A DNA stretch of 21,154 nucleotides from Planctomycetes bacterium UBA7888 (lineage in GTDB: Bacteria > Planctomycetota > UBA1135), in the NCBI GenBank assembly GCA_002500505.1, contig DLRM01000043.1, forward strand, positions 196,812 to 217,965. The letters are read 5' to 3'. The translations under genes and the position numbers were made by a program. This document shows, in pieces, positions 7,733 through 15,535 of this stretch. Each line of letters begins with the position of its first letter. Within the stretch, counting starts at the first letter, position 1. The notes below the pieces were generated by a model. It was given only the letters and a program-made list of their open reading frames with translations, was not told where the DNA came from and did not search any database.

Positions 7733-9557
7733 TTTCCCACGACAATTCCAATAAAACAGAAGACCAAGGGGGTAAATCCAGAAGAACTCCCCTCGCAGAG
7801 GACTTCAGAACGGATTGAGCAGAAACCTCCGAAAGCTCAGATCCTGGGTGTTGGGCTAAACGTCTTGGTGCTTGACTACGCACCTCTTTTAAGTGGAATC
7901 GCATTCCTCGCACGATGTCCGCCACTAGCCTCGGGTCCAGACCATTTTGGGGGTCCTGCACAGCTTTCATCATTTCTAAACTCGTGCCTTGGCTCATCAC
8001 AGCCTTTGCTTTTGCTATGTCGGAATTTGAATATCCGTTCTTTTTCAAACTGGGACCCAAAAGGTCCACAGCTCGCTGAACATTTTCCGTTCCCCAGCGC
8101 TTAAATTCCTGAAGGTAATGCTGATTGCTCAGAGGGTTCGAATGATTTTGGTCCAATAGCCAAACTCCTGTTACCGATGGTTTACCTCCGGCCCATTCTA
8201 TTTTTACGGGTCGGCTTTCTAAACTCATCTCCGCTCGAGTTTCCAGGATAAGTCGTTTGCCTTCTTCCCAAAGCGACTGGTCTTTTTGGGGGCCGCCCAA
8301 GCGTTCAACGCCGTATTTCCCGTCAACAAACCCACGGACCAGCTGGTTCTTCCCTTTGTACATAGACATGTCCATGCCCGCCCATTCCACATAGTGGTAG
8401 GCACGCTTTTCTGCGTACCCAAAAGCGTTAGCTAAAAGGAGATAACCGCGAGGCCCACTACGCGTGGCAAGGCAAGTCAAGTTCCATGGAGCATTCTTTC
8501 GCTCTACAGAGACTTGTGGATATTGGGAGGCTTTTCGAAACATCCTCATCCCGTTCAAGACTGCTTTGGGCCCGCCGTTAAGAGTAAAAACCCCCACCGA
8601 TTGCCCGGCGTAATCTTTCTTGGCTTCCCAAAATCCATCCTGCAAAAAGAAGAAAAGGCTATGCGAAACCGAAGTACGCGCCAAAGAGGAGTTCATAGAA
8701 ATATAAAAAGTACCTGCACGGTGATCATCACATTCCGGCGCTGTGGGGTGCGGCAAGTCAATGTTCCATTCGGACAGAATCAGCTCCGGTTCGGGAATCC
8801 CAAACTCATCCGCACTCTGCTGGATTCTCTTCGCATACTCATAGCACTCGTTATCGCTTGGGTAGCTTGAATAGAAATGGTAAGAGAGAAAATCAGGTTG
8901 AAAACGATGCTGAGCGCAGGCTTTCAAAAGAGCTCGAAAATAAGTTTGGCCGGGCCCTGCACCAGAAGCCATCCCCGGCCCTCCAAGTCGGATATGGGAA
9001 GGCAAGGATTTCCGAAGGTACTTGCCTGCTTTGGCAAAAAATGCTCCAAAACTCTCCATAGTCCCCAGCCATCGCCCCTCCAAATCAGGCTCATTCCAAA
9101 TCTCTACATATTCAACAGGAACGCCGGCTTTGAGCAAGGTGTGGACATCGCCGGAGACCTGTTTGGCCCAAGCATCCACACTTTTGGGAGGAGTTCCTGC
9201 CCTCTCATGAGGGACACCCTGATTCTCCGGGGCGCCCACAACGACTAGAAAAACTTTTAGTCCCGCTTCCTTTGCATACAGCCCGGCTTGCACCTGCTTT
9301 GCCATGGGTCCCATGGTGTAGTTCAACCAAATCCGTGCAAGCCCCCCTTCGGGTCGAATGGCTTCTGACCAAGCTTTCCAGACCCCTTCGCTCGCATTCG
9401 ATAGGTCGTTGATGCCAGCCCCAATCCCCTGAGGGACTTCTTTACCAGCAGTAGAAAAATCTACAAAAAACTCAGGTGCGTCACTTTGAGCCGAAAGAGA
9501 ATTACCATTAAGGGCAATTAGATAAAGAAAGAAGAGAGGCGAAAAAACAAGTTTCAT
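7710..9557 (-). CDS. Secreted GH39-like (clan GH-A) glycoside hydrolase with helical insert
   Basis: A signal peptide (residues 1-23, cleavage near LSA-QS) leads into a TIM-barrel of the GH39 type. The acid/base motif is VEIWNEPDLEG with Glu156, and the nucleophile motif is LILSEWNI with Glu263. Both are intact and about 107 residues apart, typical of clan GH-A. The C-terminal half (about 340-615) is a beta domain ending LPPWSSVLLEL, as in GH39 xylosidase-like proteins, but it is interrupted by a helix-rich insert (about 472-560). PslG of Pseudomonas aeruginosa is a GH39 enzyme encoded in an exopolysaccharide operon and hydrolyses that polymer. This gene overlaps the polymerase gene and shares ATGA with the upstream phosphodiesterase, suggesting an analogous role in trimming the local glycan. 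The substrate is unknown. Confidence 0.8.
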   Translation of the reverse strand: MKLVFSPLFFLYLIALNGNSLSAQSDAPEFFVDFSTAGKEVPQGIGAGINDLSNASEGVWKAWSEAIRPEGGLARIWLNYTMGPMAKQVQAGLYAKEAGLKVFLVVVGAPENQGVPHERAGTPPKSVDAWAKQVSGDVHTLLKAGVPVEYVEIWNEPDLEGRWLGTMESFGAFFAKAGKYLRKSLPSHIRLGGPGMASGAGPGQTYFRALLKACAQHRFQPDFLSYHFYSSYPSDNECYEYAKRIQQSADEFGIPEPELILSEWNIDLPHPTAPECDDHRAGTFYISMNSSLARTSVSHSLFFFLQDGFWEAKKDYAGQSVGVFTLNGGPKAVLNGMRMFRKASQYPQVSVERKNAPWNLTCLATRSGPRGYLLLANAFGYAEKRAYHYVEWAGMDMSMYKGKNQLVRGFVDGKYGVERLGGPQKDQSLWEEGKRLILETRAEMSLESRPVKIEWAGGKPSVTGVWLLDQNHSNPLSNQHYLQEFKRWGTENVQRAVDLLGPSLKKNGYSNSDIAKAKAVMSQGTSLEMMKAVQDPQNGLDPRLVADIVRGMRFHLKEVRSQAPRRLAQHPGSELSEVSAQSVLKSSARGVLLDLPPWSSVLLELSWENVPEDRG

Positions 9558-11170
9558 TGCAAGTATCCCAAAGCGCGAAGGGATTCCTCAACCTTCTCTG
9601 AGTCTTGTTGAGTAAATCCGACGCCGGCTCCCCCAGGAATAGGCATGGACTCTTCAACAATAACCACTTCTCTTCTCTTAGAAAGAATCCGGGATTGAGC
9701 CTTTCCCTCCATCCAGGATGGAATAGGAATCCCGAGAGCATGGAAAAGGGTTGGAGTCGTGTCACGAATATGCATTCCACTTAGTTTTTGAGATGGCTTA
9801 ACCCCTGGAGCAGACAATGCAAAGATGCCTTCAAATCGGTGTGTTCCAGAAATGCCAGCATTGCGCCGCTCAGAAAAAAGTGTCTTGGAATTCCAGTCGT
9901 CCTTTAACAAACAGGTGAGACCTCCCATCTGAAATTGTAAATCGGGAGCTTCTTGTTTCCGATTACCGGAATAACATTCGTCCAAGTCAACAAACCAATC
10001 AACAGCCTTCCTTCCTCCTGGCATCGTTAATTTTTTAAGACGATGACGGATTTCATTGAGCAGGGGTTGAGCCTGTTCCTCTGGCACAAGACCATTAGGC
10101 TCTCTCCCCTTGATGTTCAGGCATATTCCATCGAGAGAACTAAAAGCCCTTGTTCGACTCCAATCTACATCTTCAAAATCGGTTTGGGATTTCCGGCGGA
10201 GTCGAGGAAACGGCACCTTCCCTAAAAAACCAGGGAAGCGAGAGACTGGCTTCGTGTTAAGAACCCAACGGGGCGTGGGTTTTCGATAGAGAAATTCTTC
10301 CTCCTCAAGCCAACGGTTGACGTGGAAGTCCCAGTTCTGAGGTCCAAATCCATGGTCGCTAACAATGGCAATGGGAACAGCAGACCCCACAAGCTCAATG
10401 ACTTTCCCCACAAAAGCATCCGCTAAATGGTAGGCCTCCCGAATGACCTCGCCATAAAGCCGCTCCCCTTCCTCAGACCAACCGGCATGGCTTCGGTCTT
10501 GAAATTTCCAAAAGAAATGCTGACAGCGGTCCGTAATGGAAATCACCGTGAAAAAGAAATCCACAGGGTGCCTTTGTAGCAAGATTGGAAGTAATTCCAG
10601 GCGCTCTTTTTCCAGTCGGAATAATTCATCCCGCAAACTAGCATACTGAGACAAATCCTCTTGATTGGGTTCAGTGTCCCCGTCCCAAGGAACATAATTC
10701 ACATCGGATTCGTAAGGATGTCCCAATAAATCTTGCACTTCTTCAGCTAGGGAAGGGCTGGAAAAAATAGAATCAGACTCCAATGGGCAGGGAACACCAG
10801 AAATCGTCCAACCATTCACGGGGTAGGGCGGAAAGGTCATGGGTACATTGAGAAGCCCGACTTTCCAGTCTTGGCGGCTCAAAATGGAGCCAATGTCCAT
10901 TCCTGAAAAATGCGAGCTATCATTTAGAGGACACCTGTAACTGCCCAGCTCCCGACGAATAAAATGAAATATGCCATGTTTTCCAGGATTAACCCCCGTC
11001 ATCATGGAGGTCCAGGCCGGTGGCGTGATGGGCGGTATTTCCGATTCGAGCTCTCCACTGACCCCCTCCTCCAAAATACGGGCAATATACGGCAATTCTC
11101 CAGCGTCAATCATGGGCTGCATAATGTCCCATGTTGCTCCGTCAATTCCGATGATGGCGAGTCGCGTCAA
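9554..11170 (-). CDS. AlkP-superfamily type I phosphodiesterase/nucleotide-pyrophosphatase-like hydrolase, no signal peptide
   Basis: The 538-residue protein keeps the two-metal site of the alkaline-phosphatase superfamily: Asp10 in IIGIDGATW, a probable nucleophile Thr49 in PITPPAWTSMMTG, Asp214/His218 in ITDRCQHFFW, Asp272-His273 in SDHGFG and His444 in GTHRFEG. It therefore probably cleaves or transfers a phosphate ester. No signal peptide or membrane helix is seen, so it appears cytoplasmic. TTG at 11170 is chosen because GAAGGA lies just ahead and the homology-like region starts at once. The frame is open to a TTG at 11218, but a better ribosome-binding site (AAGGAGG, 11204-11210) serves an out-of-frame GTG mini-ORF. 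It is the first gene of a unit ending with wzz and ends with RALGYLQ, echoed in the second AlkP protein of the window. Confidence 0.8.
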   Translation of the reverse strand: MTRLAIIGIDGATWDIMQPMIDAGELPYIARILEEGVSGELESEIPPITPPAWTSMMTGVNPGKHGIFHFIRRELGSYRCPLNDSSHFSGMDIGSILSRQDWKVGLLNVPMTFPPYPVNGWTISGVPCPLESDSIFSSPSLAEEVQDLLGHPYESDVNYVPWDGDTEPNQEDLSQYASLRDELFRLEKERLELLPILLQRHPVDFFFTVISITDRCQHFFWKFQDRSHAGWSEEGERLYGEVIREAYHLADAFVGKVIELVGSAVPIAIVSDHGFGPQNWDFHVNRWLEEEEFLYRKPTPRWVLNTKPVSRFPGFLGKVPFPRLRRKSQTDFEDVDWSRTRAFSSLDGICLNIKGREPNGLVPEEQAQPLLNEIRHRLKKLTMPGGRKAVDWFVDLDECYSGNRKQEAPDLQFQMGGLTCLLKDDWNSKTLFSERRNAGISGTHRFEGIFALSAPGVKPSQKLSGMHIRDTTPTLFHALGIPIPSWMEGKAQSRILSKRREVVIVEESMPIPGGAGVGFTQQDSEKVEESLRALGYLQ

Positions 11171-11196
11171 TTTTCCTTCCCCGAAAGGTATTCCAC
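11167..11196 (-). CDS. Possible 9-codon leader ORF coupled to the AlkP gene
   Basis: A GTG at 11196 follows the best ribosome-binding site in this region (AAGGAGG, 11204-11210) by seven bases. It opens a nine-codon frame whose TGA (11167-11169) overlaps the TTG start of the AlkP-type gene. That geometry is what translational coupling would need. It may instead be chance, or a sign of a single-base error that hides a longer start. No composition such as repeated codons for one amino acid suggests attenuation. Confidence 0.25.
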   Translation of the reverse strand: MEYLSGKEN

Positions 11197-11238
11197 TGGG
11201 AGCCCTCCTTTGAAACAATAGCGCCCCTGCCCAAACTC

Positions 11239-11985
11239 ATGAAACCCCTCTCCCTACTGCCTCTCCTTCTTGTTGCGTGTAGTCACCCCGTAAAAGACGG
11301 TGTTGGCCTTGAAGAAGAACCCGCATTTGGCGGCGCAAACATAACCCAAGAGATGCAAAGTGGCCAGTTCTTCATTGGGCCTGGCGATTTGGTTCACGTG
11401 GACATTTGGTCCTTCCCTGACTTGAGCCGAAGTTATGTCGTGGATTCTGACGGCTCCTTGGATTGTCATTTGATCGACCCCATACCCCTAGGAGGACAGA
11501 TGACTTTGTCTTCCTTGCGAAATGAGTTGTTCGAAGCCTACAACGGCCTTCTCGTTGAACCATCCATTGCCCTTACTGTCACGCTAAGCATGCTCAGGAA
11601 AGTCACTGTTCTTGGAACAGTGAATCAGCCTGGCGTCTTCCCTTTGGACACCCCAAAAATCTCAGTCCTGGAAATCATTGCCCTTGCAGGAGGAATTCCT
11701 GCAGAAGGAGATACTACGGGTATCATTCTTGCAAGGCAGGTTGGGGACAAAGTTGAAGTCCGAAGTTACAACTTAAGTCTTCTTTTTGACCCAAGTTTGG
11801 ACGACCCCCCTTCACAAATACCTTTTGTTCGCCCGGGCGACTTTGTTTATGTCTTGAGAACGGATCGCGCTCAATACAGTGATACCTTAAAGGTGGTCAC
11901 GGATACCTTGCGCAGTATCACTCTCAGCCAAATGATTATCCGCAACACTCCCACCGTGTTCGATCAGCTGAGCGGAGGCTCCTAA
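11239..11985 (+). CDS. Wza-like polysaccharide export lipoprotein
   Basis: This 248-residue protein has a lipoprotein signal with lipobox LLVAC (Cys14). A Poly_export domain follows (about residues 42-120), recognisable by FIGPGDLVHVDIWSFPDLS and the D-S-D-G-x-L element. One SLBB-type domain follows (about 125-180), with TVLGTVNQPGVFPL and EIIALAGGIP, and then a short segment FVRPGDFVYV. It is shorter than E. coli Wza (about 380 residues), so part of the periplasmic ring and perhaps the outer-membrane helix are reduced. The family forms the outer-membrane channel for capsule or exopolysaccharide. It is transcribed divergently from the phosphodiesterase-glycosidase-wzy-wzz unit, with 68 bases between starts, and converges on the PIG-L gene with only seven bases between stops. 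ATG at 11239 has no obvious ribosome-binding site. Confidence 0.85.
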   Translation: MKPLSLLPLLLVACSHPVKDGVGLEEEPAFGGANITQEMQSGQFFIGPGDLVHVDIWSFPDLSRSYVVDSDGSLDCHLIDPIPLGGQMTLSSLRNELFEAYNGLLVEPSIALTVTLSMLRKVTVLGTVNQPGVFPLDTPKISVLEIIALAGGIPAEGDTTGIILARQVGDKVEVRSYNLSLLFDPSLDDPPSQIPFVRPGDFVYVLRTDRAQYSDTLKVVTDTLRSITLSQMIIRNTPTVFDQLSGGS

Positions 11986-11992
11986 GGACATC

Positions 11993-13246
11993 TCATGGAT
12001 TCCGATATCGGCGAAGCCCAGATCCAGATTCCTTAAATGCCGCAAAGTAGTCCTTAGCTGGCACATCCCAAGTTCTTGAAGAAGGCCTCTCGCTACTGCC
12101 TCCATACCAAGCATTAAGACCCGCAAAAGAGGCTACATAGTCTAAGGATGTCAGCTGAGACTCATGCTGACGAAGGGCTTCTTCCAACTTTGCATGAACA
12201 GGAACATTCGCTCCAAAAGGAAGTGGGGTCCAAAACCCAGTCAAGCTCAGCGTGCATGAAGGGAAACCCGTGGGCCAAGCAGCACGCAAAACTCGAGTGA
12301 GTTCAAAATGGTCCACATGGTTGTCCAACCACCATGGCATAAGGATTCGAGTCGGCTTGAACTCCTCAAGATGCTGGCGAAGATCCTGTGTCCACTTCCC
12401 ATGAGCACGAATGTTGCTTTCAGGAGCATTCAAGCAAGCTGTCTCCGAAACCCCAAGAATCTTTGCAGCTCTAGCGCCCTCGGTACGCCTTTTTTCACCT
12501 TCCTTGCCCCCATCCGTTAGCCAAAGAAGGCGCATGGGGCATTCCGATTCCACGGCTTGGGCAAGTTCAGCACCTAAAAGGAGAACTTCATCGTCAAAAT
12601 GTGGAGCTAAAGCAAGGACCCGCTCTTCGGGATTGTCTCGATGATGTTGAGAATCAGAAAGTTCCTGATCCACTCGGGCAAGGACACTCAAGCTTCGTTG
12701 ATGATCCAGTAAATGATGAAGATATCGACGAGATTGCAAAGAATCCTTTGAGCGCGGCTGAAATGTTGCCAGAAAAGAACCCTTAAGAATGAGTTTCATG
12801 CGCTGAGCAGGCAACAACACAAGAGCCTCGGCTTCGCCTTTCCCGCCATGTCTAAGGGAGGCTCGAAAACGACTCAGGCTGTCAGAAACTTCAGGCCCAG
12901 AAGAAGTTTGTTCTCCACGTCGCTGAATCACGGTGTTGGGGAGAACGGGGAAATCCCGTTCATACAAAGCCACAGGGGTCGACGAATCGACGCCCGCCAG
13001 AAGGCGGCAAAGGTCTTGACATTCCTTCCCTGGGTTAGGCCATGGCGCAAGAATAAAATCGGCATCTTCAGACCATGGCAAAGCAGGACTTCCTTGATTT
13101 TCCAAGATTTTGAGCGTGCCCCGAACCCACGGACGAGGATCTCCTGCAACAAATCTGGGTCGCTTTGTGGGCAATTCCGTAGCCACAAAAGGCTCCGCCA
13201 GAAGATTCGCCGGCCTAGACAGGAAATATGGAAAAACTCGACTCAT
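11993..13246 (-). CDS. PIG-L (LmbE-like) deacetylase with unassigned N-terminal domain
   Basis: The C-terminal half (from about residue 208) is a PIG-L/LmbE deacetylase. It has the zinc motif APHFDDEVLL (His216, Asp219 and Glu220, numbered from the chosen start) and DNHVDH with His310, Asp312 and His313, plus the strand LWLTDGG between them. Family members remove N-acetyl groups from GlcNAc-containing lipids, glycans or thiols. The first ~200 residues are not a family I recognise: there is no signal peptide, and several aromatic-rich stretches are followed by an Arg/His/Gln-rich linker. ATG at 13246 is preferred because GGAAGGA lies just ahead. ATG at 13258 would add four residues without such a site. 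It follows the flippase gene by 33 bases and is the last gene of the long operon, so deacetylation of the exported glycan or its lipid-linked precursor is a fair inference. Confidence 0.78.
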   Translation of the reverse strand: MSRVFPYFLSRPANLLAEPFVATELPTKRPRFVAGDPRPWVRGTLKILENQGSPALPWSEDADFILAPWPNPGKECQDLCRLLAGVDSSTPVALYERDFPVLPNTVIQRRGEQTSSGPEVSDSLSRFRASLRHGGKGEAEALVLLPAQRMKLILKGSFLATFQPRSKDSLQSRRYLHHLLDHQRSLSVLARVDQELSDSQHHRDNPEERVLALAPHFDDEVLLLGAELAQAVESECPMRLLWLTDGGKEGEKRRTEGARAAKILGVSETACLNAPESNIRAHGKWTQDLRQHLEEFKPTRILMPWWLDNHVDHFELTRVLRAAWPTGFPSCTLSLTGFWTPLPFGANVPVHAKLEEALRQHESQLTSLDYVASFAGLNAWYGGSSERPSSRTWDVPAKDYFAAFKESGSGLRRYRNP

Positions 13247-13279
13247 CTGTCCTTCCATTCTGGTTGAATGCTCAAATCC

Positions 13280-14803
13280 TTATCCATGGGAGAGCCGCCG
13301 AAGTCGGTCCGTGATTCCAGAGTCAATTAAGCCAAAACTACCGCTCACAATGATATAAGCGCAAATGAAAAGAGAGCTTCCCAAAAGCGGGCTTTCTAGA
13401 AGGGTTGGAAAAACTTTTATCAAAGCAAAAGATATCCCCACCGAAAGAACGATGTATGGCAAAGATCCAGCCATGAGTTTGGCCGTCCCCAACAACCGTT
13501 TGGTCAGCACGATTTTGACCAGGACCTCCACCAATGCCGCCCCGAAAGAAGCCCATGCTGCTCCCAATATGCCCCATTTTGGAATGAACAAAATATTTAG
13601 AACGATACTAGAAACGGCAAAAACAAGACCAAAGAAAGGAAGCTTTCGATCCATTTCCTTCCTTCCAATCATGAGCATTCCAACGGGTCCTCCAATACAA
13701 TCCAACAATACAACAATCGACAGGATTTCCAGGACACCCCCTGTGGTTCCCACTAGGCCCTCAACCCCGTAACGGTATTGTTCACCAAACCAGCCGGCAA
13801 TGGGGTCCGCCCAAATGAACACGGAAACAGCAAGTGGGGCCGCCCACCAAGCCTGATAGCGCAAAACTCTCCCGAATTGGTGTTTGACCTCCACCTCAGA
13901 ATCTGGGTCTACTAAAGACTCGGCAGATAACCGAGTTAGGCGGGGAAATACAGCGGAATTGAGCGCCATTGTTAGAGCATGAAAGACGAACAGAACTCGC
14001 ATGCCCTGCCCGTAAAGCCCTCGCGCAATGTCGGATGTTTCCAAAAGGGAAAGGCCAACAATCGGGATGATTAATAGCCCTAGAAGTAGGGAATCCAAAC
14101 GATTCCGGAGCATGCGAAGGGCTTGAAATAAGGCAAGCCCAAGAGATTCCAGCATAAGGGCTTTAGTTCTCTTATTGTTCGACTTAGGGAGTCCGTTGGG
14201 AAGAAATCTAGCCTCGGCCTTAATGGGTAAAACAAATCCACGAATGAAAGATCCAATTAAAAAAGAAGTAAAAACCCCAAACAACCCCCAATGGGGCGCA
14301 AAGTACAAAGCACAACCTGCAAATCCGACTCGAAAGAGACCCGTGCCGACATCCCAAGCAGCGGGAACAGCCATTTCTTCATTGGCTTGGAAAAGAGCCT
14401 CGCCAAGACTGCCAAATGCTTCGCCAAAAATGATTCCACAAACGAGAAAACCAAGGACACAGCGCTCAATGCCTAATCCGCCCTGAAAAGTCATCTCCAC
14501 AAGGAGATAAGCGAGGACACAGAAGCCTGCGACAAAAGAACCGAGGAGTAGGGTTCGGCGGGCATCGGCATAAACTTGTCCCGCTTGATTAGGCTCTCTA
14601 GCAATGGTCCGGACCAAAATAGTCGGAACACCAATTGTTGCCACAGCACTACCAAAAAAAAGTAGCGTGCTCATCAAAGTGTAAACCCCATTCGTCTCCA
14701 TCGAAACTAATCGAGGAAGCAAAAGCCCAAAGATGGCGTAAACAGATAGAGAAAGAGTCTTGGCGACGGTTAACCAGGCCGTGTTCCGAGCGAGTGTCGC
14801 CAA
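13280..14803 (-). CDS. Wzx-like polysaccharide flippase (MOP superfamily)
   Basis: This integral membrane protein of about 507 residues has some 12-14 hydrophobic helices spread over its whole length. The N-terminus ATLARNTAWLTVAKTLSL matches the start of the polysaccharide-biosynthesis/MATE-like flippases, which usually begin with S-L-A-R-N-x-x-W. Further features are VPTILVRTIARE after the second helix and a central loop LPNGLPKSNNKRTKAL dividing two halves. It would flip undecaprenyl-linked repeat units to the periplasm for the Wzy-type polymerase encoded at 6212-7732. TTG at 14803 follows GAGG by eight bases and gives the family-like N-terminus. TTG at 14821, overlapping the exonuclease stop, is the alternative. 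No ATG is available near either. Neighbours in the same direction are the exonuclease gene and the PIG-L gene. Confidence 0.83.
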   Translation of the reverse strand: MATLARNTAWLTVAKTLSLSVYAIFGLLLPRLVSMETNGVYTLMSTLLFFGSAVATIGVPTILVRTIAREPNQAGQVYADARRTLLLGSFVAGFCVLAYLLVEMTFQGGLGIERCVLGFLVCGIIFGEAFGSLGEALFQANEEMAVPAAWDVGTGLFRVGFAGCALYFAPHWGLFGVFTSFLIGSFIRGFVLPIKAEARFLPNGLPKSNNKRTKALMLESLGLALFQALRMLRNRLDSLLLGLLIIPIVGLSLLETSDIARGLYGQGMRVLFVFHALTMALNSAVFPRLTRLSAESLVDPDSEVEVKHQFGRVLRYQAWWAAPLAVSVFIWADPIAGWFGEQYRYGVEGLVGTTGGVLEILSIVVLLDCIGGPVGMLMIGRKEMDRKLPFFGLVFAVSSIVLNILFIPKWGILGAAWASFGAALVEVLVKIVLTKRLLGTAKLMAGSLPYIVLSVGISFALIKVFPTLLESPLLGSSLFICAYIIVSGSFGLIDSGITDRLRRLSHG

Positions 14804-14813
14804 AGGCCAGCCC

Positions 14814-15521
14814 TCAACCAAAAAGGGGAATCAGGGTGGACTGCAAACGGCGAAACAAATCGGCGGTCGCTCGAGTATCTCGAAGGCAGTACTCAGCAAT
14901 CTCGTCGTAACGACCTGAGCGTGCTTTTTGTGCAACCATGGAGCCATCCATTTTCCCCTTGGGGGACTCTACGCCAAACCGCCGACACCAGTAGTCCAAA
15001 GAATAGTTCTCGCGCGAAGCACCAAAATAACCCAGGACGTCCATGAGGTCACAGTGGTCGCGGACGCTGTAGCGATACCCAGCCAAATTGCGGGAGGGTG
15101 CGATATCCAGCATGGCGGAACGGGTCATAAGAACGGGGCCGTCGTAAGACCGGCCGTTGTACGTCACAACCGCCCCCCACTCCTCCGCTAAACGCCAGAA
15201 CTCGGCAAGCATTTCCCGTTCATTTCCGCGCCAAATTTTTGTACCAGGCACAACTTCAAAGTCATCCCATTGATTGCCGCTACCATGAACAAGGACAGCA
15301 CCCGTGTCCTTTTCCAAGTTCCACATGCCCACTGACACCACTCTTCCAAGCCCTCGCACTAAAGCAAGCCGATGCTTGATGGGTTCTTCACCATCCCGTT
15401 GAGATTTCCGAGAAAGAAGGTAGTGGCGAGTGGCTTCGTCCACTTCTTCCCATTCCAAACCGGCAACCTCAATGTCAAAAGCAACAATGGGAGTTCGTAG
15501 CGGGGCGGATTCTTTAGGCAT
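14814..15521 (-). CDS. DEDDy 3'-5' exonuclease, PolB-exonuclease-like (RNase H fold)
   Basis: This 235-residue protein has the three motifs of the DnaQ/RNase H-like exonucleases. Exo I is AFDIEVAG (Asp16, Glu18), exo II is VVTYNGRSYDGPVL (Asn122, Asp127) and exo III is EYCLRDTRATADLF (Tyr211, Asp215). The Tyr four residues before the last Asp makes it a DEDDy enzyme. The layout matches stand-alone proteins related to the exonuclease domain of B-family DNA polymerases. It should degrade single-stranded nucleic acid ends in the cytoplasm. ATG at 15521 lies 14 bases after the uspA-like stop. Upstream in-frame codons to 15674 lie inside that gene and are unlikely. A nuclease has no obvious place in a glycan operon, and its position may reflect shared expression only. 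Confidence 0.83.
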   Translation of the reverse strand: MPKESAPLRTPIVAFDIEVAGLEWEEVDEATRHYLLSRKSQRDGEEPIKHRLALVRGLGRVVSVGMWNLEKDTGAVLVHGSGNQWDDFEVVPGTKIWRGNEREMLAEFWRLAEEWGAVVTYNGRSYDGPVLMTRSAMLDIAPSRNLAGYRYSVRDHCDLMDVLGYFGASRENYSLDYWCRRFGVESPKGKMDGSMVAQKARSGRYDEIAEYCLRDTRATADLFRRLQSTLIPLFG

Positions 15522-15535
15522 TTTTTTGTAAAACG

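Noticed and set aside
11171..11218. Start of the AlkP-type gene at TTG 11218
   Set aside because: No ribosome-binding site precedes it, and the extra 16 residues contain the AAGGAGG site itself. TTG 11170 directly precedes the family-typical first strand.
12578..12602. PIG-L motif PHFDDE instead of PHPDDE as a sign of inactivation
   Set aside because: The zinc ligands His and Asp and the following Asp/Glu are intact. Phe in the variable position occurs in other PIG-L-like proteins as far as I recall, so activity is not in doubt on this ground.
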